Notes: generated from the letters alone by a model not told the origin. DNA of 64,000 nucleotides from Mucilaginibacter saanensis (GCF_014200575.1 NZ_JACHBZ010000005.1:248001-312000), one strand, 5' to 3'; counted from the stretch's first letter, positions 9,950 through 18,368 are shown. Program-made: numbers and translations.

Positions 9950-10580
9950 GGCTCAAAAATACAGAATTTATATTAACGAAAAGGTTATCCTGTTAACGGA
10001 ATCTGAACCTGCAAAAGCAGAAAGTTATGAAAAGCTTGACGCAGAGACCTTTGATTTGAAAATAATTTACACCTGGATACTGGCAAGGCCCAATAAGTTG
10101 TTCTATATACGCTGTAACGATGCCAAGATTTTTTTAAAATCAATCATTAAAAGTGTAACACTTATTGAAGCTGCCGGCGGCCTGGTTGTAAACCCAGCCG
10201 GTAATTTTTTGTTTATTTACCGGAACGATAAATGGGATTTACCCAAGGGTAAAATAGAAAAGGACGAGAAGACGAAAGAGGCCGCTGTGCGCGAGGTAGA
10301 GGAGGAGTGCGGTATAAAAGTTAGCAAGCTAAAAGAAAAGATCTGCAAAACTTACCATGTTTATATTAACCGCGGCGAGGTGGTGCTCAAAAAAACGCAC
10401 TGGTTTAATATGGAGTGCAAGGGTAAGGAAAAACTAAAACCGCAAAAAGAAGAAGGTATTACCGATGTGCGCTGGTTTGAAAAGGAACACATCGAACCCA
10501 TCATTGATAATACCTTTCCATCAATTTTAGATGTATTGCATAAAGAAAAGCTGGCTACAAATAAGCTAATGCCTCATTAG
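9948..10580 (+). CDS. Nudix hydrolase with N-terminal extension
   Basis: A 210-residue Nudix protein. An N-terminal alpha/beta region of about 70 residues precedes the Nudix fold; the Nudix box at residues 101-123 is a perfect GX5EX7REUXEEXGU match (GKIEKDEKTKEAAV then REVEEECGI). These enzymes cleave nucleoside diphosphates linked to another group; the substrate is not predictable here. The ATG at 9948 is chosen because it matches a conserved-looking N-terminus; a longer frame would run through antisense pyrE. The 3' end overlaps the convergent coaD by 26 bp. Confidence 0.88.
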   Translation: MAQKYRIYINEKVILLTESEPAKAESYEKLDAETFDLKIIYTWILARPNKLFYIRCNDAKIFLKSIIKSVTLIEAAGGLVVNPAGNFLFIYRNDKWDLPKGKIEKDEKTKEAAVREVEEECGIKVSKLKEKICKTYHVYINRGEVVLKKTHWFNMECKGKEKLKPQKEEGITDVRWFEKEHIEPIIDNTFPSILDVLHKEKLATNKLMPH

Positions 10581-11016
10581 GGATAAACTGGGCTACATCG
10601 CCATGGTGCCGCATAATTTCGCGCACTATGGTTGAGCTTATGGAGGAGTAGCCCGGTTTGCTTACAATAAAAATGCTTTCAATATCGGGTACCAGGGCAT
10701 GGTTCATCTGGGCTATGGCTTTTTCGTACTCAAAGTCTGACACGGTGCGTATCCCCCTGATCATGTAAGTAGCACCTATACTCTGGCAAAAATTCACGGT
10801 GAGGCCCTCATAAGCTACGATGTGTATCCGATCATCATGCTGAAAAACGGCCCTCAGCATTTGCTCGCGTGTTTCAATACTCAAAAGGCCCTGTTTGCTG
10901 CTATTGGCGCCTATGCCTATATAAACCTTATCAAATAAACCAACTGATCTTTTTACAATATCAACATGGGCTTTGGTAACCGGATCAAAAGAGCCAGGGA
11001 AAAGAGCGATCTTCAT
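10555..11016 (-). CDS. coaD: Phosphopantetheine adenylyltransferase
   Basis: A 153-residue enzyme that adenylates 4'-phosphopantetheine to dephospho-CoA, the penultimate step of coenzyme A synthesis. It has the nucleotidyltransferase motif GSFDPVTKAHVDIV (His of the HxGH-type site, with Ala where Gly is common), MIRGIRTVSDFEYE, and the second signature SSISSTIVREI. Length is exactly typical. The last eight codons overlap the end of the convergent Nudix gene, so the two transcripts must be complementary at their 3' ends unless terminated within the genes. Confidence 0.95.
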   Translation of the reverse strand: MKIALFPGSFDPVTKAHVDIVKRSVGLFDKVYIGIGANSSKQGLLSIETREQMLRAVFQHDDRIHIVAYEGLTVNFCQSIGATYMIRGIRTVSDFEYEKAIAQMNHALVPDIESIFIVSKPGYSSISSTIVREIMRHHGDVAQFIPNEALAYL

Positions 11017-11084
11017 AGTAAGTAGATGTTATGCTGAATCAAAAGTAATAATGATTTTTAATGTTTGCGTACATCACACCTAAA

Positions 11085-11453
11085 TTAAACTGCTATAATA
11101 TTTTCCACATTATAATATACCTTAATGCCGCGCTCAAGGACTAATTGTACATCCCCATCGCCACCTTTGGATGCACCGGGTATCCTTAAAATGGCATCGC
11201 ATTTGGCCAATATCCGTCGTGATACAGGATATGAAATTTCCTCATAAGCTTCATCGCCCGGATGCTTGGAGCTTGCTTGTTTTAAAAGCGGCAGCGCAAA
11301 CCACTCGCCAATAACGGGGATATGTCCGGCCCGGAATATAGGGAGTGCCGCTGCCTCCATTTTTCTTAAATTCTCAGCCATCAGTTCAGGATCATCGTTA
11401 GTACCTGAACGGTATGGGCCAGCTATTAAAATTGTTAAAACTGGGTTGCTCAT
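11085..11453 (-). CDS. DUF4406 / nucleoside 2-deoxyribosyltransferase-like protein
   Basis: A 122-residue protein with the Rossmann-like start [23 protein letters not shown], resembling DUF4406 and more distantly nucleoside 2-deoxyribosyltransferases. The middle has [13 protein letters not shown] and the end has [18 protein letters not shown], the usual second half of the fold. The enzymatic activity is unproven. The start codon overlaps the stop of the upstream nudK-like gene (ATGA, 11450-11453), so the pair is translationally coupled and may share a nucleotide-salvage or clean-up role. Confidence 0.75.
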   Translation of the reverse strand: MSNPVLTILIAGPYRSGTNDDPELMAENLRKMEAAALPIFRAGHIPVIGEWFALPLLKQASSKHPGDEAYEEISYPVSRRILAKCDAILRIPGASKGGDGDVQLVLERGIKVYYNVENIIAV

Positions 11454-12028
11454 GCTAATAAGTTATTGATTTGTGCATACTGTAAAAGCATGATGGTTTT
11501 GGCATCCCGTATTTCGCCGGTGTGCATCATTTGCAGGGCCGTTGTAAAAGGCAGTTCCAGTACCTCTATGTTTTCATGCTCTTCATCAAGGCCGCCTCCG
11601 TTGCCAATTTTCATGTCCTGATTATATTGGGCCACAAAAAAATAAAGTATTTCTGTTACTGATCCCGGCGACATGTACGCCTCCATTACTTTTTTTACAT
11701 CGGTAACCTGGTATCCTGTTTCTTCCTCAGTTTCCCGCCTGATACAGTCTTCCGGGTTGTTTTTATCAAGCAGGCCGGCACAGCATTCAATCAATAACCC
11801 ACTTTGATTGCCATTGAGGTAAGTGGGCATCCTGAACTGCCTTGTTAACACTACTGTTTTAGTATCGGTATTATACAAAAGTATGGTGGCTCCATTGCCC
11901 CGGTCATAGGCCTCGCGGCTTAGTTCCAGAACGGTGCCATCTTTTTGTGTTGCCTGAAAGTTTACCTTGTTTAAGGTGTACCAGTTGTCTGAAAGGATTT
12001 CTTTTGATAGTATTTTAATTTTATCCAT
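11450..12028 (-). CDS. Nudix hydrolase, NudK-like (GDP-mannose/ADP-ribose pyrophosphatase type)
   Basis: A 192-residue Nudix hydrolase of the ADP-ribose pyrophosphatase/NudK subgroup. The Nudix box is at residues 85-106 ([15 protein letters not shown] then TEEETGY), with the spaced variant typical of E. coli NudK, followed by [19 protein letters not shown], the other strong NudK-like run. The likely reaction is hydrolysis of GDP-mannose or a similar sugar nucleotide; substrate assignment is inferred. It is the first gene of a two-gene operon with the DUF4406 gene and is divergent from a DeoR regulator, with a shared palindrome between them. Confidence 0.85.
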   Translation of the reverse strand: MDKIKILSKEILSDNWYTLNKVNFQATQKDGTVLELSREAYDRGNGATILLYNTDTKTVVLTRQFRMPTYLNGNQSGLLIECCAGLLDKNNPEDCIRRETEEETGYQVTDVKKVMEAYMSPGSVTEILYFFVAQYNQDMKIGNGGGLDEEHENIEVLELPFTTALQMMHTGEIRDAKTIMLLQYAQINNLLA

Positions 12029-12048
12029 ATAAATTGATTATTTGTGAT

Positions 12049-12072
12049 TATATTTGATCAATAATGATCAAA
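12049..12072. promoter_or_regulatory. Palindromic operator candidate overlapping a -7 element
   Basis: TTTGATCA (12053-12060) and TGATCAAA (12065-12072) form an inverted repeat with a 4-bp centre. The left half overlaps TATATTTG (12049-12056), a perfect Bacteroidota -7 box for the DeoR gene. The palindrome occupies the 58-bp space between nudK-like and DeoR starts, so one bound dimer could control both directions. Confidence 0.55.
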
Positions 12073-12086
12073 GTAACATCATTAAA

Positions 12087-12836
12087 ATGAACTTTCAAAA
12101 AAGAAAACAAAAAATTCTGGAGCAATTGAACCGCACAGGTGAGGTTGATATCAAAGAATTGGCCTTAGCATTGAATATTGCCGAGATCACCGCCCGGCGC
12201 GATCTGAACCAGTTGGCTAACGATGGCTTGCTTTACCGTACCCACGGCGGCGGTATGAAGGTTGACCCTTTGGCCAAACCACATGAGTTTGTAAACAAAG
12301 CGGCCCAAAATTCAAGTGTTAAAGACGACATCTGCCGCGAGGCTGCAGCACGTATTAACGATGGCGATATTATTTTTATGGATTGCGGCAGTACCGTTTT
12401 CAGGTTGTGCCAGTTTATAAAAAATAAAAAAATAAAGGTGATCACCAATTCGTTACCCGTTATTTATGAATTGCAGCATTGTGCCGTATCCCTGAACATC
12501 ATAGGAGGGGAATTTAATAACGACAGGCAAGCCGTGCATGGTAAAATAGCTAATGAACATATAGCAAGGTACCGTGCGGGTAAGGCTTTTTTAGGGGTAG
12601 ATGGCATTTCGGAAAATGGCCTGTTTGCTAACAGCGAACTGGAAGCAGACATTACAGCGGCTTATATTAATCAGAGTGCCTATACCTATGTGCTATGCGA
12701 CTGCAGCAAAATAGGCAACGAAACTTATTTAAAGTTTGCTGACATTAACCAAGTACAGGCAATTATAACCAATGCTGATAATGAAAAGCTTAAGCGCTTT
12801 AAGGATACGGCCCTAACTATTTTAAAAACTTCGTAA
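12087..12836 (+). CDS. DeoR-family transcriptional regulator
   Basis: A 249-residue DeoR-family regulator. The helix-turn-helix spans about residues 4-55 (RKQKILEQLNRTGEV, LALNIAEITARRDLNQLAN, LLYRTHGGG). The C-terminal sensor of the sugar-isomerase-like (DeoRC) type has IIFMDCGSTVFRLCQFI, FLGVDGISENGLFANSE and the late DCSKIG. Effectors of the family are usually phosphorylated sugars or nucleosides. The ATG at 12087 starts the normal family N-terminus; the longer frame begins with TTG inside the upstream palindrome. It is divergent from the nudK-DUF4406 operon, which is its most likely target besides itself. Confidence 0.9.
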   Translation: MNFQKRKQKILEQLNRTGEVDIKELALALNIAEITARRDLNQLANDGLLYRTHGGGMKVDPLAKPHEFVNKAAQNSSVKDDICREAAARINDGDIIFMDCGSTVFRLCQFIKNKKIKVITNSLPVIYELQHCAVSLNIIGGEFNNDRQAVHGKIANEHIARYRAGKAFLGVDGISENGLFANSELEADITAAYINQSAYTYVLCDCSKIGNETYLKFADINQVQAIITNADNEKLKRFKDTALTILKTS

Positions 12837-13000
12837 CAGCCATTTCCGGGAGCGGGGGAAGGTTTTAAGTAATATTGGGGTTAAGTAGACTAAGTTCTCG
12901 CCTTTGGAGAATAATAGCTTATTGAAAGACAGCATCCAAAAACGAGTGCTATCTTGAATTAAAAAAATAAAAAATGTTGAATGGGAGTGACTTACTGTAT

Positions 13001-13160
13001 CACGCTCCGGCAAGAGCGTCGTGTTTATAGTAATCATGAATAAGCGCTTAGCTCCATAGGAGCTTCCTGACGCCAAATAGGTTGCAATTAGGAAGCTCCT
13101 ATGGAGCTAATATTCTGATCTATAATACTATAAATAGGATGCCCCGATGGGGTTAACGAC
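13001..13160 (+). repeat. Compound hairpin element C, copy 1
   Basis: First of four copies of a roughly 160-bp element. The layout is a hairpin at the left (CACGCTCCGGCAAGAGCGT), GTGTTTATAGTA, an inner inverted pair (AGCTCCATAGGAGCTTCCTGA and its complement near 13090-13108), then ACTATAAATAGGATGCCCC with GATGGGG. The outer parts are themselves inverted relative to each other. Confidence 0.75.
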
Positions 13161-13242
13161 TTTATTACGATATCCAAAAACGGCTGTCATGGATAGTTGT
13201 AAAATCCGGCGGCCTCTGAAAGTGAAATGACATAGCACGCAT

Positions 13243-13275
13243 AAACTTACGAAGTTTTTAAAACTTCGTAAGTTT
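13243..13275. repeat. 33-bp palindrome, element I copy 1
   Basis: AAACTTACGAAGTTTT and its exact complement abut around a single central base. The same core, ACTTACGAAGTTT with AAACTTCGTAAGT, recurs at 44256-44290. Confidence 0.75.
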
Positions 13276-13291
13276 AACATTTTACAATCAT

Positions 13292-13361
13292 GTCATGCTA
13301 AGCTCCGTCGAAGCATGGTGTGTGCCCTCTGCTTACAACCCTTCGACAAGCTCAGGGTGAC
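13292..13361. repeat. Dispersed palindromic element D, copy 1
   Basis: Begins GTCATGCTAAGCTCCGTCGA and ends CCTTCGACAAGCTCAGGGTG followed by AC, giving an imperfect hairpin with a variable loop. Related copies are at 26356-26425 and 49856-49927, with degraded ones near 49690 and 50141. Confidence 0.7.
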
Positions 13362-13417
13362 ACCCTTTCTTTTCGTTTGCGCACTTTTATCCATGATGTT
13401 TTTTGAAGGATGCGCCC

Positions 13418-13963
13418 TTAGGTAAGCTCCGGGTTCCTGAAAAAAGAAAATGACGAATGCCCATATTGGCGTTGCTCCACAAAAGCCGGATGATTGCTCA
13501 GGTTTTGCATGGACTGATGTTCTACGATCAACAGCGCGCCAGGTAGCAGTATATTTCGTTCAAAAACTATTTTAGGTATTTCCGGGATTTTGTTCAGATC
13601 ATACGGCGGATCGGCAAATATGAGGTCGTATTGCTCGGTTTCTATTTGCAGGTATTTAAAAACATCTTCTTTGTACGCCTTAATCTGATCGAGTTTGTGC
13701 TGGCGCGATGCATCTTTTAAATAATTTACGCAATGGATGCTGCGGTCAACAGATATTACCTGCGCCGCGCCCCTGGAGGCAAATTCCAGAGATATATTAC
13801 CTGTACCGCTAAACAGATCCAGCACCTTAATGTCGTCAAAGTCTATTTGATTTTGCAGGATATTGAACAGGGCTTCCTTAGCCAGATCAGTAGTAGGGCG
13901 TACAGGAAGATTTTTCGGCGGGTTAAGCCTCAGGCCTTTTAAACTGCCTCCGATGATACGCAT
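13418..13963 (-). CDS. rsmD: 16S rRNA (guanine(966)-N(2))-methyltransferase
   Basis: A 181-residue SAM-dependent enzyme that methylates G966 of 16S rRNA in the assembled 30S subunit. The start MRIIGGSLKGLRL and VRPTTDLAKEALFNIL are typical of RsmD. The SAM site is LDLFSGTGNISLEF (48-61) and the catalytic motif is DPPY (118-121). Length is normal. The 5' end overlaps the 3' end of the upstream DUF3822 gene by 25 bp, a gene pairing common in Bacteroidota. Confidence 0.93.
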   Translation of the reverse strand: MRIIGGSLKGLRLNPPKNLPVRPTTDLAKEALFNILQNQIDFDDIKVLDLFSGTGNISLEFASRGAAQVISVDRSIHCVNYLKDASRQHKLDQIKAYKEDVFKYLQIETEQYDLIFADPPYDLNKIPEIPKIVFERNILLPGALLIVEHQSMQNLSNHPAFVEQRQYGHSSFSFFRNPELT

Positions 13964-14754
13964 AACGCTAAAGCAGCAAGTGATAATAATTTGTGTGATT
14001 CTATTTCCTGTGGCAATTGCAATACCCGCAGCTCATTAATGGCCACCTTGCCAAAAAACTCAGCCAGACGGTTCATGTTTTCATCGTTGTCGTCAACACT
14101 GCCACTTAAATAAATGTTAGTGTCGGCAGGCTGCAGATTTAGCTCCGTAACTACCAGGGTAGTGAAGTAAGCCAGCTCGTCGCTGTTTTGAAATTCAAAT
14201 TGGTTATAAAAACGTAGTTTTCCGGCATTAAAGCCCACAATTTCTACCTTATCTCTGTTTATATCCAAAAATAGTTCATGATTGGCAGGGTTGTTTTTGG
14301 CAATAGCTGCTATCCATCCTTTTGATGAAAATACAGTGTTACGCAAGTCGAGATCTTCGGCAGCACTTAAAATGGCTTCGTTGGTTTTATAAACAATGGT
14401 ATTATCACTATCTAATACCTGGGCACAAACTTTTTCGCCGGGTTTTACATCCAGGAAACGTGCAAAACGGGCAGTATGATCATGATGGAACAGACTTTGG
14501 GGCACCAGTGTAAACGCTTTGGCAGGCAAACCAATAACAACCTGTTTATATTTGGCCGACAAAAGATCAAGTAACTCCTGCGGATCGCCAAGTTCATCCA
14601 AAGTATGATTCTCTGCCCAGGCAACCAGTTTGTCCTGATCGGCAACGGCATAGGAGAATGATGTTTTATCAATTTGTATCAATAAACTATAACGCTCAGC
14701 CTCATCAAGGCTAAAAGTATCGTCATGGTAGTTATTGTAGTCTTGTTCAATCAT
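13939..14754 (-). CDS. DUF3822 family protein
   Basis: A 271-residue protein recognised as DUF3822, a family largely confined to Bacteroidota with a proposed actin/hexokinase-like fold. Visible features are an acidic N-terminus (MIEQDYNNYHDDTFSLDEAERYS split across positions 1-23), GLPAKAFTLVPQSLF, VFSSKGWIAAIAK, and a C-terminal NIYLSGSVDDNDENMNRL stretch. No catalytic motif is certain. It precedes rsmD with a 25-bp overlap, so the two are co-expressed; the link hints at a role near ribosome assembly, but this is inference only. Confidence 0.75.
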   Translation of the reverse strand: MIEQDYNNYHDDTFSLDEAERYSLLIQIDKTSFSYAVADQDKLVAWAENHTLDELGDPQELLDLLSAKYKQVVIGLPAKAFTLVPQSLFHHDHTARFARFLDVKPGEKVCAQVLDSDNTIVYKTNEAILSAAEDLDLRNTVFSSKGWIAAIAKNNPANHELFLDINRDKVEIVGFNAGKLRFYNQFEFQNSDELAYFTTLVVTELNLQPADTNIYLSGSVDDNDENMNRLAEFFGKVAINELRVLQLPQEIESHKLLSLAALALCVSSEAV

Positions 14755-14825
14755 GCCAGTTTAACAAAAGTAATATTTTTTAGCAGATACCATAGGCGTA
14801 GCAATTAAAAATGGCTGGTCAGGTT

Positions 14826-15317
14826 TTAAAGAAACGGCAGAATGTAGCCAGCTAACATAGATATCAGCAGCGATATCATGACTGCCCTCCAGATAGGTTT
14901 AGGATAATAATCATCATCGGGAAAGTACCGTTTAAAAAAGTATTGGGTAAGTACCAAACCTCCGGCTATTTTCAGGATCAGCGTTAAGCCGGCAAGGGAT
15001 AGCAGTGTTTTTATTTCGGTTGCATTGAGCTGTACGCCGGTTGATGCTTTTTTGAGTGTTGCGGCATCCACCCGTATTCCAGATACGCTGATAACAAAAA
15101 CCGTAAGGATATAATAGAATATAGAAAAAAATAATACTTGTATTGCCGCTTTTTTGTAACCGGCGTTCCTTAAATTGATAATGAGCAATACACCGCCAAA
15201 TATTACATCAAACAATATGGAGAACCACAGTATGGCCCTTTTTGAATAAATATCCACATAGTCTTCTTCGGTATATTGCTGTTCAATTTCCTCGTCTTTG
15301 TTTTCCTCAAATTCCAT
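14826..15317 (-). CDS. Hypothetical four-span membrane protein
   Basis: A 163-residue protein without a family I recognise. After an acidic cytoplasmic head (MEFEENKDEEIEQQYTEED) it has four hydrophobic segments: about 30-48 (ILWFSILFDVIFGGVLLII), 60-80, 104-128 and 142-160. Between spans 3 and 4 is the charged loop KRYFPDDDYYPKP. The ATG at 15317 is preferred over a TTG two codons earlier. It is divergent from the RecD-like helicase gene, 71 bp away. Confidence 0.7.
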   Translation of the reverse strand: MEFEENKDEEIEQQYTEEDYVDIYSKRAILWFSILFDVIFGGVLLIINLRNAGYKKAAIQVLFFSIFYYILTVFVISVSGIRVDAATLKKASTGVQLNATEIKTLLSLAGLTLILKIAGGLVLTQYFFKRYFPDDDYYPKPIWRAVMISLLISMLAGYILPFL

Positions 15318-15388
15318 GTTCAAATTTATAACATATCTTTTTGTTTTTTCAATTACTTAATTAAGTTACTTATCAGCATTTTTGCAGG

Positions 15389-16813
15389 GTGACAGCTACT
15401 GATCATATACGCAAAGCATTTCCGCACCAGCCCACCGGCCAGCAGCTGGAATTGTTTAACCGTCTGCACCAATTTTTACTGAGTAATGATGGCGACGAGT
15501 GCTTTATATTGAAAGGTTATGCCGGTACGGGTAAAACCACCGTATTGGGCGCATTGGTGAAAGCCTTGCGTGAGTATAAATATAAGGCCGTTTTGCTGGC
15601 ACCTACAGGGCGGGCAGCAAAGGTGATCACCAACTACTCGGGCCGTAAGGCATTTACCATACACAAGCGCATATACCGCAAAAAATCGGCCCTGAACCTT
15701 GACGAGGGTTTTGCTATTGCTGATAACCTGGCCAGCGATACGCTTTTTATTGTTGATGAGGCCTCCATGATATCTGACGAGCCGGGCGGCTTTAACCGCG
15801 CATCGCTGCTGTATGATCTGTTAAAGTATGTGTACAATACTAAAAATTGCAAGCTGGTATTGGTGGGCGATACCGCCCAGCTGCCTCCTGTGGGCTCAGA
15901 AAATAGTCCGGCGTTGGATGAGCAGATCATGAAAGGGAAGTTTGGCGTAACCGTGTTTAGCTATGAGCTTACCGATGTTTTGCGCCAGCAAAAGGACTCG
16001 GGCATTTTGTTTAACGCTACCAACATCAGGGATGTTATTCGTCGGGAAGAGATCACCACACCGCAGATTGTGACCAAGGGCTACAAAGATGTTTTCAGGA
16101 TGACGGGTGAACGACTGTCTGAAGGGTTGGAATATGCTTATAAAAAGTATGGGTACGACCGTACGCTCATCATTTGCCGATCCAACAAAAATGCCAACCA
16201 GTATAACGGGCAAATCAGGAACCGGATACTTTACCGGGAAGAGGAACTTACCGGCGGCGACCAGATCATGGTGGTGAAGAACAACTATTTCTGGCTGCAG
16301 GATCAGGACGAAAGCAGCACCGGTTTTATTGCCAATGGTGATATTGCCCGTATAAAAAAGGTGCGCCGGATAGAGGATATGTACGGGTTCAGGTTTGCCG
16401 ATGTGCAGCTGGAGTTTATTGATTATGCCGAAGACCCTGTGCTTGACTGTAAAATACTGCTCGATACGCTATATGCCGATTCGCCTGCCCTGGCACAAGT
16501 TGATCAAAAGCGCTTTTACCTGGAGGTAATGAAGGATTATGAGCATTTACCCAACAAAAGGGCACAACATAACGAATTGAAGGTGAATCCCTATTATAAT
16601 GCCCTGCAAATAAAATTTGCTTATGCCATTACCTGCCATAAAGCGCAGGGCGGCCAGTGGGATGCCGTGTTTATTGATCAGGGATACGTTACCGAAGAAA
16701 TGATCAATATGGATTTTTTACGTTGGTTTTACACCGCGGTAACCCGGGCAACCACCCAACTGTTCCTGGTTAATTTTGACAATCGTTTTTATGCTACACC
16801 GCCAGAGGAATAG
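15389..16813 (+). CDS. RecD-like ATP-dependent DNA helicase/exonuclease
   Basis: A 474-residue superfamily 1 helicase of the short RecD/TraA type. Walker A is GYAGTGKTT (43-51), motif Ia is LAPTGRAAKVI, motif II is LFIVDEASMIS, motif III is LVLVGDTAQLPPVGSENSP, and the C-terminal UvrD_C_2-like part ends with ITCHKAQGGQWDAVFID and YTAVTRAT. It probably unwinds DNA in repair; it lacks a nuclease domain and RecB/RecC partners nearby. The start is GTG at 15389. A clear hairpin terminator follows. Confidence 0.88.
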   Translation: MTATDHIRKAFPHQPTGQQLELFNRLHQFLLSNDGDECFILKGYAGTGKTTVLGALVKALREYKYKAVLLAPTGRAAKVITNYSGRKAFTIHKRIYRKKSALNLDEGFAIADNLASDTLFIVDEASMISDEPGGFNRASLLYDLLKYVYNTKNCKLVLVGDTAQLPPVGSENSPALDEQIMKGKFGVTVFSYELTDVLRQQKDSGILFNATNIRDVIRREEITTPQIVTKGYKDVFRMTGERLSEGLEYAYKKYGYDRTLIICRSNKNANQYNGQIRNRILYREEELTGGDQIMVVKNNYFWLQDQDESSTGFIANGDIARIKKVRRIEDMYGFRFADVQLEFIDYAEDPVLDCKILLDTLYADSPALAQVDQKRFYLEVMKDYEHLPNKRAQHNELKVNPYYNALQIKFAYAITCHKAQGGQWDAVFIDQGYVTEEMINMDFLRWFYTAVTRATTQLFLVNFDNRFYATPPEE

Positions 16814-16832
16814 TGTTTTTGCGAAATTTTCT

Positions 16833-16866
16833 TTATCATCCTCAGAAATCGAGGATGATAATCCTT
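16833..16866 (+). terminator. Intrinsic terminator of the RecD-like gene
   Basis: An 11-bp perfect stem, TTATCATCCTC with GAGGATGATAA, and a 7-nt loop are followed by TCCTTTTTA, starting 19 bp after the stop codon. Confidence 0.75.
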
Positions 16867-17087
16867 TTTATAACCTATTCATCAATTTCTACAGTTAATC
16901 TTTTGTCTAAAAGTCTTTTGTCTTTTCTTCCCAAAAAAACTATCTTTAAGCCATAATTACTTTCAACACATATCAAATCAGGATTGCCAAAAATCCGGCC
17001 TGCTAGGCAGGCTATCAAAAACGCTGGGCTTTTAGCGTCAGTGTTTTGCACGCACTAATTTTTACAACATTTTTTTATAAACAAGTA

Positions 17088-17930
17088 ATGAAAATTACCA
17101 ATCTATTGGCATGGGGCTTTTGCTGCATTTATGTATGCTCATGCACTGCCACCAAAGCAAATACTACCATGGATACCTTAACCAATAAACAAAAAGTACT
17201 ATCATTTTATAAACAGATTGTAGGGCTGCGCAAGGCCGAACTGATTCCTGAATTTGTACTGGAAGATTACATGCAGCACAATCCAACGGTGAAACAGGGG
17301 CGAGCCGGGATTACCGGGATGATCAACTATTTAAAAACGTTGCCGCCGCCACCCGCAGGAGCAAAATCGCCCATCATCAGGGCCATACAGGAGGGCGATC
17401 TGGTGGTAACGCATCTTGATATTGTATTTATGGGCAAGCGCATGGCCGTTATTGATCTTTTTAAATTGAAGGATGGTATGCTGGCCGAACATTGGGACGC
17501 CATACAGCCCATGCCCGACCAAACCGGCGAAGCTATTACCGCTACGAATGGCACCGCTAAAATTGATATACATGCAGTTGCAACAAACAGCAAGGAGGTT
17601 GTTGATCAGTTTTATAAAACCATCATCAGTAAACAAACACCGGCCGTTATAAGCGGGTTTATTAGTGAAAACTATACCGAGCATGATCCCGCGGTAATTA
17701 GCAGTGGTAAGGGTCTGGCAGTCTGTCTAAATGAAGATGCAGGGCGCAACATCAGGATACACCGCATGATAGGCGAGGGTGACTTTGTTGTTGTACAGTC
17801 GGAATTTAAGAGAGGAGGGAAGCCTTACGTGTTTTATGAAATATTCAGGGTTGCTAACCATCAAATTGCTGAACACTGGAGTGTAGAGCAGGTAATTCCG
17901 GATGGGGTGGAGCCAGCTGCCATGTTTTAA
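17088..17930 (+). CDS. Lipoprotein with two SnoaL-like (NTF2-fold) domains
   Basis: A 280-residue protein. The ATG at 17088 starts a lipoprotein signal, MKITNLLAWGFCCIYVCSC, with a lipobox-like VCSC at residues 16-19; a TTG further upstream would bury it. Two tandem SnoaL/NTF2-like domains follow: about 32-150 (LSFYKQIVGLRKAELIPEFV, YMQHNPTVKQGRAGI, VVTHLDIVFMG, AEHWDAIQPM) and 163-275 (VDQFYKTIISKQTPAVISGF, YTEHDPAVISSGKG, VVVQSEFKRGG, AEHWSVEQVIPDG). Such proteins are predicted small-molecule isomerases or binding proteins; duplication within a lipoprotein is unusual. The substrate is unknown. Confidence 0.8.
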   Translation: MKITNLLAWGFCCIYVCSCTATKANTTMDTLTNKQKVLSFYKQIVGLRKAELIPEFVLEDYMQHNPTVKQGRAGITGMINYLKTLPPPPAGAKSPIIRAIQEGDLVVTHLDIVFMGKRMAVIDLFKLKDGMLAEHWDAIQPMPDQTGEAITATNGTAKIDIHAVATNSKEVVDQFYKTIISKQTPAVISGFISENYTEHDPAVISSGKGLAVCLNEDAGRNIRIHRMIGEGDFVVVQSEFKRGGKPYVFYEIFRVANHQIAEHWSVEQVIPDGVEPAAMF

Positions 17931-17967
17931 GGGGATTTGAAAGTGATAATATATAATGCTTAATGCT

Positions 17968-18044
17968 GTCATTCTGAGCGTAACGAAGAATGTATTATAC
18001 TGTTTGCATAGTTTAATAACAGATCCTTCGTGCCTCAGGATGAC
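17968..18044. repeat. Dispersed palindromic element F, copy 1
   Basis: Begins GTCATTCTGAGCGTAACGAA and ends AGATCCTTCGTGCCTCAGGA followed by TGAC, so the ends are complementary (GTCAT...GTAACGAAG with CTTCGTG...ATGAC). A relative is at 32100-32172. Confidence 0.65.
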
Positions 18045-18072
18045 ATATTTTATTTAAGCACTGTTAAGCCAC

Positions 18073-18229
18073 GAACCCCATAGGGGTATCCTGTTTATAG
18101 TATCATAAATCGGTTTATTAGCTCCATAGGAGCTCCCTGATAAAATACATGTTTGCCGTCAGGATAGAGAGAGATGGAGCTAAACTTTTGCTTCATGTAT
18201 TATAAACACGATGCCCCTACAGGGCGTCA
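18073..18229 (-). repeat. Compound hairpin element C, copy 2 (reverse orientation)
   Basis: Begins AACCCCATAGGGGTATCCTG and TTTATAGTAT, has AGCTCCATAGGAGCTCCCTG in the middle, and ends with ATTATAAACACGATGCCCC and TACAGGGCGT. Relative to copy 1 the order is inverted. The inner right arm is degraded, so this is the most diverged full-length copy. Confidence 0.7.
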
Positions 18230-18320
18230 TGGAGTATGATATTTATCTTCAGTATTGTAAGGGACTTTATCGCCCCGCCTAACAAATTAATTGGGCTTTC
18301 AAGTAAAAATGCATCAAAAC

Positions 18321-18350
18321 AAAAGAGGCTCCAAAATGGAGCCTCTTTTA
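18321..18350. terminator. Intrinsic terminator of the isc operon
   Basis: AAAGAGGCTCC and GGAGCCTCTTT form an 11-bp stem around a short AT loop, with A- and T-rich edges on both strands. It lies 19 bp beyond the iscA stop on the minus strand and could also stop plus-strand transcripts. Confidence 0.85.
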
Positions 18351-18368
18351 ATATTGTTTACAGTAAGG

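Larger units (their letters stand above)
12837..13417. other. Gene-free stretch filled with palindromic repeats
   Basis: This 580-bp gap holds three dispersed elements listed separately: a compound hairpin element (13001-13160), a 33-bp palindrome (13243-13275) and a short element with CTTCGACAAGCTCAGG (13292-13361). No gene is seen; the 84-codon minus-strand frame at 12822-13076 runs through the repeat. Confidence 0.7.
17931..18320. other. Gene-free stretch with two dispersed palindromic elements
   Basis: No gene seen. It contains element F (17968-18044) and an inverted copy of compound element C (18073-18229), then about 90 bp of plain AT-rich DNA before the iscA terminator. Confidence 0.7.

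Noticed and set aside
12822..13076. An 84-codon minus-strand frame after the DeoR gene
   Set aside because: It begins inside element C and has no recognisable feature.
15389..16813. The RecD-like helicase as part of a RecBCD or conjugative system
   Set aside because: No recB, recC, relaxase or transfer genes are nearby, and the protein has only the helicase domain.
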